DNA of 39,970 bases from an uncultured Prevotellaceae bacterium (GTDB lineage: Bacteria > Bacteroidota > Bacteroidia > Bacteroidales > Bacteroidaceae): the NCBI GenBank assembly GCA_902797505.1, contig CADBSW010000064.1:1-39970 (forward strand), in the 5' to 3' direction. The number at the start of each line of letters is the position of its first letter. Within the stretch, counting starts at the first letter, position 1. The translations under genes were made by a program, and so were the position numbers. Positions 1 through 6,975 of the stretch are shown in pieces. Under the pieces are notes generated by a model that was given only the letters and a program-made list of their open reading frames with translations, made no database searches and was not told the DNA's origin.

Positions 1-79
1 ACTTCTCTTGTCTATGTAAATATATCAAACAACGCTTGTTTGTATTGCCTCAACTCCATTTCTGAAGCGAAAGCGGATG

Positions 80-110
80 CAAAGGTACGACTATTTTCCG
101 AACCGCCAAA
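80..110 (-). promoter_or_regulatory. Bacteroidetes-type promoter reading out of the window
   Basis: On the minus strand there is a -7 box TACCTTTG (complement of 80-87) and a -33 TTTG (complement of 107-110), separated by 19 nt. This fits the TTTG/TAnnTTTG consensus of the Bacteroidetes primary sigma factor. It would start a leftward transcript near position 72, so its gene lies outside the window. Confidence 0.6.
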
Positions 111-384
111 ACTTTTCCAAGAAATTTTTCAAAAATAAGCGAAAATTTATCCGGAATTGATTTATGTCAAACCAAAATTAAAGGTTTTTCAGGGTACACC
201 TTATTATATTATATAGTTTAGAGTGGAGGGTTTAGAGTTTAGAGTGGAGAGTGGAGGGTGTAGAGTGGAGAGTGTAGAGTGTAGGGTTTAGGGTTAGAGT
301 GGAGAGTGGAGAATGGAGGGTTATGATTAGCCCAAAGACAAAGAACAAATACATTAAAAAACAAATAAACAAACAAAAAAGATT
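111..384. other. Intergenic region with GAGTG-type simple repeat
   Basis: No gene is seen in 1-384. Positions 111-215 are AT-rich with no clear feature. Positions 216-319 are a degenerate repeat of short GAGTGGA, GAGTGTA and TTTAGAG units, followed by GTTATGATTAGCCC (320-333). The same 14-mer follows a related repeat at 2978-2991. An A-rich leader precedes the small ORF at 385. No TAnnTTTG promoter for that ORF is evident. Confidence 0.6.
216..333. repeat. GAGTG(T/G)A degenerate repeat plus GTTATGATTAGCCC, copy 1
   Basis: Short purine-rich units (GAGTGGA, GAGTGTA, GGGTTTA) follow one another for about 100 bp and end in GTTATGATTAGCCC. The 14-mer is identical at 2978-2991, again directly after GAGTGTA units. 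Two loci with the same order of parts suggest a dispersed repeat rather than chance low complexity. Confidence 0.75.
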
Positions 385-576
385 ATGAAAAAAGAAAATT
401 TTACTCAAGGAATGAAAGCAGTCGTAGTTTTGTTTACAATGCTTTGTGGCGCAGTAGGTGCATGGGCCGGAAACCCAAGTGTGAAGTATGTCAGTCGTAC
501 ATGGGATGAGAAGAGCAATAAGCTCATCGAAAAGACCTTATACGTAGACGACTACATTGTGTTGGTAATCAAATAA
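385..576 (+). CDS. Small secreted protein, possibly a truncated surface-protein N-terminus
   Basis: This is a 63-residue ORF. Residues 1-29 look like a signal peptide: a basic start (MKKENF), a hydrophobic core around residues 11-26 (AVVVLFTMLCGAVGAW) and a likely cleavage after AWA. The remaining 34 residues contain VKYVSRTWDEKSNK, which to my memory resembles the start of the mature part of large Prevotella surface proteins, where YVSRSWD-like stretches follow the signal peptide. The ORF stops at TAA just before the promoter of the next gene. It may be a real short exported peptide or the stub of a deleted larger gene. A Bacteroidetes-like A-rich leader precedes the ATG. The function is unknown. 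Confidence 0.5.
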   Translation: MKKENFTQGMKAVVVLFTMLCGAVGAWAGNPSVKYVSRTWDEKSNKLIEKTLYVDDYIVLVIK

Positions 577-579
577 AAA

Positions 580-611
580 TTTGCATAATAGAATAAATTG
601 TTGTATCTTTG
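580..611 (+). promoter_or_regulatory. Promoter of the BI-1/YccA gene
   Basis: TTTG (580-583) and TATCTTTG (604-611) are separated by 20 nt, matching the Bacteroidetes -33/-7 consensus. The next gene starts about 85 nt downstream, at 696. Confidence 0.75.
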
Positions 612-695
612 TCGAATAAATGACAGATATTTGTCAGGTATCGTATGGCATAATGTTTGTATATCATCTATTGTATAACATTAATTATTAAGAAT

Positions 696-1436
696 ATGGA
701 TTTACAACAATTTGAAAGATCAATACGTGAGGATGCCACATCCTCTGTAAGACAACAAGAGATCGTGTCTACCAACACCTTCTCAGCCTTGATGCGCAAG
801 GTATATACATGGATGGCGCTGGCGCTTACCATCACCGGCTTTACGGCCTACTATGTAGCCAGTTCTCCAGCCATCTTACAGGCCATCATGACGAATCAGA
901 TTCTGTTCTTCGGACTGCTCATTGGTGAGTTAGCATTAGTATGGGGAGTCAGTGCGGCTATCAACCGTCTGTCGCTGACCACTGCCACCTTGCTATTCAT
1001 CCTCTACTCCGTATTGAACGGTGTTACCATGTCGTTCATCTTCCTGGCCTATACCATGACATCGATAGCCAGCGTGTTCTTCATCACAGCCGGAACCTTT
1101 GCCGCCATGTCACTCTATGGTTATTTCACCAAGGCCGACCTATCGAAGATGGGACAGATCTTGTTCATGGCACTTATCGGATTGATTATCGCCACGATCG
1201 TGAACCTCTTTATTAAGAGTAGCGGACTTACGATGATACTGAGTTATGTGGGTGTACTGATTTTCGTAGGACTTACTGCATGGGATACCCAAAAGATCAA
1301 GCAGATGCTTCAGGCTGCACCCGATACCGGTGAGACCGCACAGAAAGTGGCTTTGATGGGAGCCTTGAGTCTGTACCTCGACTTCATCAACCTCTTCCTC
1401 TATCTGTTGCGTATCTTTGGAAATAGCAGAGATTAA
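696..1436 (+). CDS. Bax inhibitor-1/YccA family membrane protein
   Basis: A 246-residue integral membrane protein. The first 35 residues are a soluble N-terminal tail, followed by about seven hydrophobic segments (for example ALALTITGFTAYYVA and LYGYFTKADL followed by LFMALIGLIIATIV). The family signature region near the C-terminus reads LYLDFINLFLYLLRIFG. In bacteria this family includes YccA, an inhibitor of the FtsH protease, and BsYetJ-type pH-sensitive calcium leak channels; which role applies here cannot be told. I chose the ATG at 696 (MDLQQF) over an in-frame TTG at 657, because the TTG would add a hydrophobic stretch that the family lacks and no start signal supports it. It is monocistronic, with its own promoter and a strong terminator. 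Confidence 0.88.
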   Translation: MDLQQFERSIREDATSSVRQQEIVSTNTFSALMRKVYTWMALALTITGFTAYYVASSPAILQAIMTNQILFFGLLIGELALVWGVSAAINRLSLTTATLLFILYSVLNGVTMSFIFLAYTMTSIASVFFITAGTFAAMSLYGYFTKADLSKMGQILFMALIGLIIATIVNLFIKSSGLTMILSYVGVLIFVGLTAWDTQKIKQMLQAAPDTGETAQKVALMGALSLYLDFINLFLYLLRIFGNSRD

Positions 1437-1481
1437 TTAAAATACACGCAGATCTCCGAGGAGTCTGTACACGCAGAGAGG

Positions 1482-1536
1482 AGACTCTCAATAAGGAATG
1501 CTGAAGATAGTAAAGACCTTATTGAGAGTCTTTTCT
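1482..1536 (+). terminator. Rho-independent terminator after the BI-1 gene
   Basis: A perfect 15-bp inverted repeat, AGACTCTCAATAAGG (1482-1496) and CCTTATTGAGAGTCT (1517-1531), with a 20-nt loop, followed by a T-rich tract (TTTTCTTTT). It lies 45 nt after the stop codon. Confidence 0.85.
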
Positions 1537-1575
1537 TTTGATACATAACAAAATTTACAACAAAAGTGCAATAAA

Positions 1576-1619
1576 TATGCAAAAATATTTGTGTATTTAC
1601 AAAAATATGCATACCTTTG
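1576..1619 (+). promoter_or_regulatory. argR promoter with overlapping dyad (candidate ArgR operator)
   Basis: The promoter is TTTG (1588-1591), 20 nt, then TACCTTTG (1612-1619). Over it lies an imperfect dyad with TATGCA (1576-1581) and TGCATA (1608-1613) at its ends and A/T-rich TATTTG / CAAAAATA arms inside. ArgR commonly represses its own gene by binding AT-rich 18-bp palindromes over the promoter, so this is a natural candidate operator. The operator role is inferred; the promoter match is direct. Confidence 0.55.
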
Positions 1620-1646
1620 TCCACAAATTTTCAATATATATTCATT

Positions 1647-2123
1647 ATGAAGGTTAAAAAGAATAGGATGGAAGCCCTGAAGATGCTGATATCGAGCATG
1701 GAGTTGGGCAGTCAGGATGAAGTACTCAAGGCCTTGGAGAAAGAAGGATTTAAGTTGACTCAAGCCACTTTGAGTCGCGACCTGAAGCAGTTGAAGGTCG
1801 CAAAGGCAGCCAGCATGAACGGCAAATACGTGTATGTGCTTCCCAACGACACGATGTATAAGCGTATCTCCACCCCTAAGGCAGCCATGGAGATGCTGCA
1901 GACATCCGGTTTCCTGTCGATTAATTTCTCGGGAAACATCGGTGTTATCAAGACTCGTCCGGGTTATGCCAGCAGCATTGCCTACAACATCGACAACGCA
2001 GCCATCACGGATATTCTTGGCACTATTGCTGGTGACGACACCATCCTGATCGTTATCAAACAGGGAGTAGAGGAAGAGACCATCATTGATGAGCTCAGCA
2101 CGATTATTCCCAATATCAAATAA
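1647..2123 (+). CDS. argR: Arginine repressor ArgR
   Basis: 158 residues from the ATG at 1647, close to the 156 of E. coli ArgR. An in-frame TTG at 1617 would start inside the promoter and is rejected. The N-terminal winged helix (residues about 5-65) carries the family pattern SQDEVLKALEKEGFKLTQAT followed by LSRDLKQLKVAK. The C-terminal half (about 85-158) is the hexamerising, arginine-binding domain with the GDDTILIV stretch, where the aspartates contact arginine in known ArgR structures. It is the first gene of the arginine cluster and is expected to sense arginine and control the argG-argC-argD genes, and perhaps the opposing degradation operon. Its own promoter has a dyad that could serve autoregulation. 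Confidence 0.95.
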   Translation: MKVKKNRMEALKMLISSMELGSQDEVLKALEKEGFKLTQATLSRDLKQLKVAKAASMNGKYVYVLPNDTMYKRISTPKAAMEMLQTSGFLSINFSGNIGVIKTRPGYASSIAYNIDNAAITDILGTIAGDDTILIVIKQGVEEETIIDELSTIIPNIK

Positions 2124-2131
2124 ATATTTCT

Positions 2132-2276
2132 GAAGTAGTTAAGAAGTCAGTAGTTAAAGAAGTTAAGCTATATGCAATGTGATACGCAATGCTAACAACA
2201 AGGTAATGGCTTAACTACCGTCCGCAGGACGAGCGAAGTGATAACTACTTTAACTACCTAACTACAAAGAAGTTGA
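2132..2276. repeat. GTAGTTAAG inverted-repeat cluster between argR and GNAT gene
   Basis: GTAGTTAAG (2135-2143) pairs with CTTAACTAC (2210-2218), and GTAGTTAAAG (2150-2159) pairs with CTTTAACTAC (2248-2257). Further partial copies (GAAGTTAAGC, TAACTACC) lie between and after them. GTCCGCAGGAC (2220-2230) is a small GC-rich palindrome in the middle. The whole may fold as a long imperfect hairpin and could attenuate transcription between argR and the next gene. Confidence 0.6.
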
Positions 2277-2314
2277 ACAATGTAAAACCTGAATAAAATA
2301 TACAAGGTAAAAAG

Positions 2315-2932
2315 ATGGAAGAGATAAAGGTAATGGTGGCAGACAAGACACATGAGAAATATGTCGACACCATTCTGGAAACCATATCCGAAGCTGCGAA
2401 GGTAAGAGGAACAGGTATTGTAAGGAGAAGTCATGACTATATCACCACCAAGATGCGCGAGGCCAAGGCCGTGATTGCCCTGCAGGATGACCGTTTTGCC
2501 GGTTTCAGCTATATCGAGACATGGGGGAACAAGGAATACGTTACCACATCAGGATTGATCGTTCATCCCGATTTCCGTGGTCAGGGCGTAGCCAAACGTA
2601 TCAAGGACATGACGTTCACGTTGGCCCGCATCCGTTGGCCCAAGGCAAAGATCTTCTCACTGACAAGTGGTGCAGCTGTGATGCTGATGAACACGCAGTT
2701 GGGTTATAAGCCCGTAACGTTTGCCGATCTGACAGATGATGAAGCATTCTGGCGCGGTTGTGAAGGTTGTGTAAACGTAGATATCCTGAAGAGAACCAAC
2801 CGCAGGTATTGCATCTGCACAGGTATGCTCTTCGACCCCGCCGAGCATTACCCTGCCAAGATACCCGATGATGTCATTCAGCGCATCCGTGAGATCGATG
2901 GCACGGAATTAAAAGTGAAGAATGAAGAGTGA
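2315..2932 (+). CDS. GNAT-family acyltransferase, candidate first enzyme of arginine synthesis
   Basis: 205 residues with a GNAT fold. The acyl-CoA pyrophosphate-binding motif is RGQGVAKR (about residues 90-97), preceded by the beta-strand TTSGLIVHPDF. The gene sits between argR and argG. No argA or argJ is visible in the window, so it could acylate glutamate as the first committed step; in Bacteroides the intermediates are succinylated, so the donor might be succinyl-CoA. That is inference from position only. The C-terminal part (from about residue 135) contains two cysteines in CEGCVN and a CICTG stretch, unusual for small GNATs. The last residues (LKVKNEE) and the stop codon are encoded by a GAAGAGTGA-type dispersed repeat, so the native C-terminus may have been altered. 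Confidence 0.75.
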   Translation: MEEIKVMVADKTHEKYVDTILETISEAAKVRGTGIVRRSHDYITTKMREAKAVIALQDDRFAGFSYIETWGNKEYVTTSGLIVHPDFRGQGVAKRIKDMTFTLARIRWPKAKIFSLTSGAAVMLMNTQLGYKPVTFADLTDDEAFWRGCEGCVNVDILKRTNRRYCICTGMLFDPAEHYPAKIPDDVIQRIREIDGTELKVKNEE

Positions 2933-2991
2933 AGAATTTAAAGTGTAGAGTGTAGAATTGAAAGTGTAGAGTGTAGAGTTATGATTAGCCC
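2909..2991. repeat. GAGTGAA/GAGTGTA repeat plus GTTATGATTAGCCC, copy 2
   Basis: AAGTGAAGAATGAAGAGTGAAG-like units (starting inside the end of the acyltransferase gene) pass into GTGTAGAGTGTAGA units and end in GTTATGATTAGCCC (2978-2991). The arrangement parallels 216-333. The same unit, in the opposite orientation, is found at 26126-26162 and inside carA. Confidence 0.75.
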
Positions 2992-3067
2992 CGTAGGGGC
3001 GACAGAGCATAGGCGGGGGTGTTAACCCCCGTGGGGGTGCGTAAGCCCCGTGGGGTGCGTAAGCCCC
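2988..3067. repeat. GC-rich palindromes and tandem unit upstream of argG
   Basis: GCCCC-GTA-GGGGC (2988-3000) and GGGGGT-GTTA-ACCCCC (3015-3030) are perfect hairpins. They are followed by two tandem copies of GTGGGG(G)TGCGTAAGCCCC (3031-3049 and 3050-3067). This GC-rich block directly follows the GAGTG repeat and lies in the leader region of argG, where its hairpins could reduce read-through. Confidence 0.75.
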
Positions 3068-3112
3068 TCGTGATAATCATTCGTAATAGAAACAAATCAA
3101 GAAATTAATAAT

Positions 3113-4315
3113 ATGGAAGAGAAGAAAAAAGTTGTTGTCGCCTTCTCAGGAGGTCTCGACACATCCTATACCGTTATGAAACTGCATAATGATGGTTATG
3201 AGGTATATGCGGCATGTGCCAATACCGGCGGTTTCAGTGAAGAACAGTTGAAGAAAAATGAAGAGAACGCCTATAAGTTGGGCGCCGTGAAATACGTCAC
3301 GCTGGATGTTACCCAAGAGTATTACGAGAAATCCCTCAAGTACATGATCTTCGGTAATGTGATGCGTAACAACTGCTACCCCATCTCTGTCTCCTCTGAG
3401 CGTATCTTCCAGGCCATCGCCATTGCCCGCTATGCAAAGGAGATTGGCGCCGATGCCATCGCTCATGGCAGCACAGGTGCCGGCAACGACCAGATACGTT
3501 TTGACATGACCTTCCTGGTGATGGCTCCCGGTGTGGAGATCATCACACTTACCCGCGATCATAAACTCTCGCGTAAGGAAGAGATCGACTATCTGAATGC
3601 CCACGGTTTCTTTGCTGACTTTGCGAAACTGAAGTATTCTTATAACGTAGGTATCTGGGGAACGAGCATCTGTGGCGGAGAGATTCTCGACTCTGCGCAA
3701 GGTCTTCCAGAAGATGCTTATCTGAAGCATGTCACCCAACAAGAGGAAAGCGAACTGAAGATTACTTTCGAGAAGGGAGAGATCGTGGCTGTCAATGATG
3801 AGCATTTTGATGATAAGATCAAAGCCATCCAGAAGATTGAGGAGATTGGCGCCAGCTATGCCATCGGTCGTGACTGTAATGTGGGTGATACCATCATCGG
3901 TATCAAAGGTCGTGTAGCCTTCGAGGCCGCAGCTCCGAAACTCATCATCGAGGCTCACCGCATGTTGGAGAAATACACGCTTAGCAAATGGCAGCAGTAT
4001 TGGAAAGATCAGGTGGCCAACTGGTATGGTATGTTCTTGCATGAGAGTCAGTATCTGGAGCCGGTGATGCCCGATATTGAGGCGATGCTGCTCTCCTCTC
4101 AGCGTAATGTGACAGGTACTGCCATTCTGAAGTTGCGCCCTCTGTCGTTTGAGACCGTCGGTGTCGATTCACCCAACGACCTACTGAAGAGCAAGTTAGG
4201 TGAGTATGGTGAGATGCAACATGGATGGACAGCCGAAGAGGCTAAGGGATTCATCAAGGTCTCCTCTACCCCATTGCGTGTGTATTACGGTATTCACCCC
4301 AATGAAGAAAGATAA
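3113..4315 (+). CDS. argG: Argininosuccinate synthase
   Basis: 400 residues, normal for the family. The ATP pyrophosphatase P-loop VVVAFSGGLDTSYTVMKL is at residues about 8-25. Further family motifs are HGSTGAGNDQIRFD (about residues 119-132) and SVSSERIFQ. It joins citrulline and aspartate, using ATP, to give argininosuccinate. The product needs argininosuccinate lyase (argH), which is not in this window. It is followed within 5 nt by argC, so the two are co-transcribed. No clear TAnnTTTG box was found directly upstream, where the GC-rich repeats lie; transcription may come from argR or from an unrecognised promoter. Confidence 0.96.
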   Translation: MEEKKKVVVAFSGGLDTSYTVMKLHNDGYEVYAACANTGGFSEEQLKKNEENAYKLGAVKYVTLDVTQEYYEKSLKYMIFGNVMRNNCYPISVSSERIFQAIAIARYAKEIGADAIAHGSTGAGNDQIRFDMTFLVMAPGVEIITLTRDHKLSRKEEIDYLNAHGFFADFAKLKYSYNVGIWGTSICGGEILDSAQGLPEDAYLKHVTQQEESELKITFEKGEIVAVNDEHFDDKIKAIQKIEEIGASYAIGRDCNVGDTIIGIKGRVAFEAAAPKLIIEAHRMLEKYTLSKWQQYWKDQVANWYGMFLHESQYLEPVMPDIEAMLLSSQRNVTGTAILKLRPLSFETVGVDSPNDLLKSKLGEYGEMQHGWTAEEAKGFIKVSSTPLRVYYGIHPNEER

Positions 4316-4320
4316 AGCCC

Positions 4321-5361
4321 ATGATAAATGTAGGTATCTTAGGTGCTGCCGGCTATACCGGTGGCGAACTGATCCGACTGTTGCTCAACCACCCCGAGGT
4401 AAACATCGTGTTTGCCAATAGTGAGAGTAATGCCGGCAATCCCGTCAGTGATGTGCACGAAGGATTGCTTGGAGACACCGATATGGTATTCTCCGCTGAC
4501 ACCCCTTTCGATCAGGTGGATGTGGTATTCTTCTGTTTCGGTCATGGCAAGAGTGAGGCTTACCTGAAAGAGCACACCATCCCTGAACAGGTGAAGATCA
4601 TCGATCTGGCGCAAGACTTCAGGATAGCCGCCCCGACACACGACTTCATCTACGGTCTCCCCGAGATTCACCATGAGCTTATCACCAAGGCACAGCATGT
4701 GGCTAATCCCGGTTGTTTCGCCACCTGCATACAGTTGGGATTGTTACCTTTGGCAAAGGCAGGATTGTTGTATCACGACATCAGCGTGAATGCCATTACG
4801 GGGTCTACCGGAGCCGGTCAGAAGCCGGGTGCCACCACGCATTTCTCATGGCGTAACAACAATATGAGCGTGTATAAGGTATTCAACCACCAGCACTTGC
4901 ATGAGATCTGTCAGAGTATCAACGAACTGACTCCTGCCGATGGGGTAAAGGTTATCAATCCACTTCTTCCAAACGATGCTAAGGATGATGGTTATACGAT
5001 TGATTTCATCCCCTACCGTGGTGACTTTACCCGAGGTATCTTCTGCACAGAGGTGGTGCGCTTCGATGGTGAGGAAGGATCCCCGACGAATCCCACGGCC
5101 AGTCAGTTAGCCGATCTTTATAAGACATTCTACCAAGATGCCGTCTTCACCCATTATGTTGACAAGGCCATCGACCTGAAACAGGTGGTGAACACCAACA
5201 AGGCACTGGTACATATTGATAAGTTTGGTAACAAGGCTGTCATCACCTGTATGATCGACAACCTACTGAAGGGAGCCGTCGGACAGGCTGTACAGAATAT
5301 GAATATCATGTTCGGCATCCCCGAGCAAACTGGTTTACAACTTAAGGCAAGCGCCTTTTAA
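4321..5361 (+). CDS. argC: N-acyl-gamma-glutamyl-phosphate reductase
   Basis: 346 residues, the length of long-form ArgC. The N-terminal NADP-binding motif is GILGAAGYTGGELIRLLLNH (about residues 4-23). The catalytic cysteine is in the signature NPGCFATCIQLGLLPL (about residues 130-145). It reduces the acylated glutamyl phosphate to the semialdehyde. In Bacteroides the acyl group is succinyl; the presence of a SOTCase-like argF' in this window suggests the same here. It is located 5 nt after argG and 15 nt before argD. The preceding step (argB kinase) is missing from the window. Confidence 0.95.
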   Translation: MINVGILGAAGYTGGELIRLLLNHPEVNIVFANSESNAGNPVSDVHEGLLGDTDMVFSADTPFDQVDVVFFCFGHGKSEAYLKEHTIPEQVKIIDLAQDFRIAAPTHDFIYGLPEIHHELITKAQHVANPGCFATCIQLGLLPLAKAGLLYHDISVNAITGSTGAGQKPGATTHFSWRNNNMSVYKVFNHQHLHEICQSINELTPADGVKVINPLLPNDAKDDGYTIDFIPYRGDFTRGIFCTEVVRFDGEEGSPTNPTASQLADLYKTFYQDAVFTHYVDKAIDLKQVVNTNKALVHIDKFGNKAVITCMIDNLLKGAVGQAVQNMNIMFGIPEQTGLQLKASAF

Positions 5362-5376
5362 TTAAAACGTTTATTC

Positions 5377-6513
5377 ATGAAGTTATTTGATGTATATCCC
5401 CTGTTCGACATCAACATTGTCAAAGGGAAAGGCTGTAAGATTTGGGATGATAAAGGTCAGGAGTATCTGGATCTTTACGGTGGTCATGCGGTAATCAGCA
5501 TCGGACATAGTCATCCACATTATATTAATAAGGTGACCGAACAACTCAGCAACCTGGGCTTCTATAGCAATTCCGTGAAGAACATGTTACAGGTGGAGTT
5601 GGCAGAACGCCTTGGTAAGATCAGTGGTTATGACGACTACCAGTTGTTCCTCATCAACAGCGGAGCAGAGGCTAATGAGAATGCCCTGAAGTTGGCATCG
5701 TTTACCAATGGCCGTACTCGTATTCTGGCTGCGAAGAAAGCCTTTCACGGAAGGACCTCTCTTGCGGTAGAGGCAACGGATAATCCTAAGATCATCGCCC
5801 CCATCAACAACAACCAGCATGTTACCTATCTGCCTTTGAACGATCTGCCGGCATGGGAAAAGGAATTGGCAAAGGATGATGTATGTGCCGTGATCATCGA
5901 GTGCATACAAGGTGTTGGCGGTATCAAAATGGTTAGCAAGGACTTTGCCCAAGGATTAGCTACTGCTTGTAAGAAGCACGGCGCCCTCCTGATCTGCGAC
6001 GAGATACAATGTGGCTATGGACGTAGCGGAAAGTTCTTCGCCCACCAGTGGTTGGATATCCAGCCCGATATCATCACGGTGGCTAAGGGCATCGCCAACG
6101 GATTCCCCATGGGAGCCGTATTGATATCACCGGCATTAAAACCTATCTACGGACAGTTAGGCACCACCTTCGGCGGCAACCCTCTGGCTTGTTCTGCCGC
6201 ATTAGCCGTGTTGGATGTATTCGAACAGGAACAGCTCGTTGAGAATGCGCATATTGTTGGAGAATACCTGATCGAACAACTGAAAGACCTGCAGAAGGAC
6301 TACCCCATTATCACCGAGGTACGTGGCCGGGGCATGATGATCGGTGTTGAACTGGCTGTGCCTTATAAAGAGATTCGTCAGCGCCTGCTCTTTGAACAGC
6401 ATTGTTTCACCGGATGTGCAGGCACTAACACCCTTCGCCTGTTACCACCCCTCTGCCTCACAAAAGCAGAGGCCGACGACTTCATCAGTCGTCTGAAACA
6501 GGTGCTTAATTGA
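5377..6513 (+). CDS. argD: Acylornithine aminotransferase
   Basis: 378 residues, class III PLP-dependent aminotransferase. The PLP lysine lies in ITVAKGIANGFPMGAV (about residues 229-244). The cofactor-phosphate motif is NSGAEANENALKLA (about residues 93-106), and the usual LICDEIQCGYGRSGK precedes the lysine. It converts the acylglutamate semialdehyde to acylornithine, with glutamate as amino donor. It is separate from the second class III enzyme in the window (10837-12084), which is longer and fits ornithine aminotransferase. As the last gene of the rightward arg cluster it ends just before the palindromic region 6523-6972, which may end transcription. Confidence 0.93.
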   Translation: MKLFDVYPLFDINIVKGKGCKIWDDKGQEYLDLYGGHAVISIGHSHPHYINKVTEQLSNLGFYSNSVKNMLQVELAERLGKISGYDDYQLFLINSGAEANENALKLASFTNGRTRILAAKKAFHGRTSLAVEATDNPKIIAPINNNQHVTYLPLNDLPAWEKELAKDDVCAVIIECIQGVGGIKMVSKDFAQGLATACKKHGALLICDEIQCGYGRSGKFFAHQWLDIQPDIITVAKGIANGFPMGAVLISPALKPIYGQLGTTFGGNPLACSAALAVLDVFEQEQLVENAHIVGEYLIEQLKDLQKDYPIITEVRGRGMMIGVELAVPYKEIRQRLLFEQHCFTGCAGTNTLRLLPPLCLTKAEADDFISRLKQVLN

Positions 6514-6975
6514 AATCGAAGAGGAGCCCCACCCCTACCCTCCCCGAAAGGGAGGGAGATGCGCAGAGACAACACCCTCATCGCGGACTTGATCCCCTCA
6601 TCCCGGGCTTGATCCCCTCATCCCGGGCTTGACCCGGGATCTCCTGCAAATATAAACACAGAGGTTCCAAGACACAGAGATTATAATTAAAAGAAAACTC
6701 TGTTACTCTGTGTCTCTGTGTTTTTATTTAGAGAAACAACACGGATGAGATTCCGGGTCAAGCCCGGAATGAGGACTCGGTGGCCGGAATGAGGAGAGTG
6801 GAGGTAAAAAAGACGGGGCTGCTTCATTCGGGGACTGGCTCTACCGAAGGGGTGCCTGTCCCCGATAGTTACCCATAGGCGGGGACAGGCACATGATAGA
6901 GCCTGTCCCCGAGTGTTTTATACTTCCCTCCCCCGAAAGGGGAGAGAGGGGTAGTTAACGTTAACGTTAGCGTTT
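6514..6975. repeat. Nested palindromic repeat region between argD and arcA
   Basis: No gene is present in these 462 bases between two converging genes. Several palindromic families sit inside one another. Family A: CCCTCCC-CGAAA-GGGAGGG (6538-6556) and CTCCCC-CGAAA-GGGGAG (6928-6944) at the two ends. Family B: three 20-bp tandem units (6575-6634) ending in ATCCCGGG-CTTGA-CCCGGGAT (6620-6640), with an inverted counterpart ATTCCGGG-TCAAG-CCCGGAAT (6750-6770). Family C: AAACACAGAG (6654-6663) with CTCTGTGTTT (6714-6723) plus internal GACACAGAG copies, between the two B parts. Family D: at 6828-6912 (see its own entry). A TTAACG hexamer repeat (6955-6972) follows. Some hairpins probably act as bidirectional terminators. 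Confidence 0.85.
6828..6912. repeat. Four-arm GGGGACAGGC palindrome
   Basis: Outer arms TCGGGGACTGGCTCTA (6828-6843) and TAGAGCCTGTCCCCGA (6897-6912) match at 15 of 16 positions. Inner arms GTGCCTGTCCCCG (6852-6864) and CGGGGACAGGCAC (6880-6892) match perfectly. The GGGGACAGG module therefore occurs four times in 85 bp, in alternating orientation. The same module forms a palindrome at 20201-20278. Confidence 0.85.

Noticed and set aside
1617..1646. TTG start for argR giving 168 residues
   Set aside because: It overlaps the -7 promoter box (1612-1619), so it would lie upstream of the transcript start; the ATG at 1647 gives the usual length.
3146..4042. 298-residue open frame on the minus strand
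   Set aside because: It lies wholly within argG, which has all family motifs; no signal supports the antisense frame.
6575..6634. Three 20-bp tandem units that could suggest a CRISPR array
   Set aside because: The units are directly adjacent with no variable spacers, and no cas genes are near.
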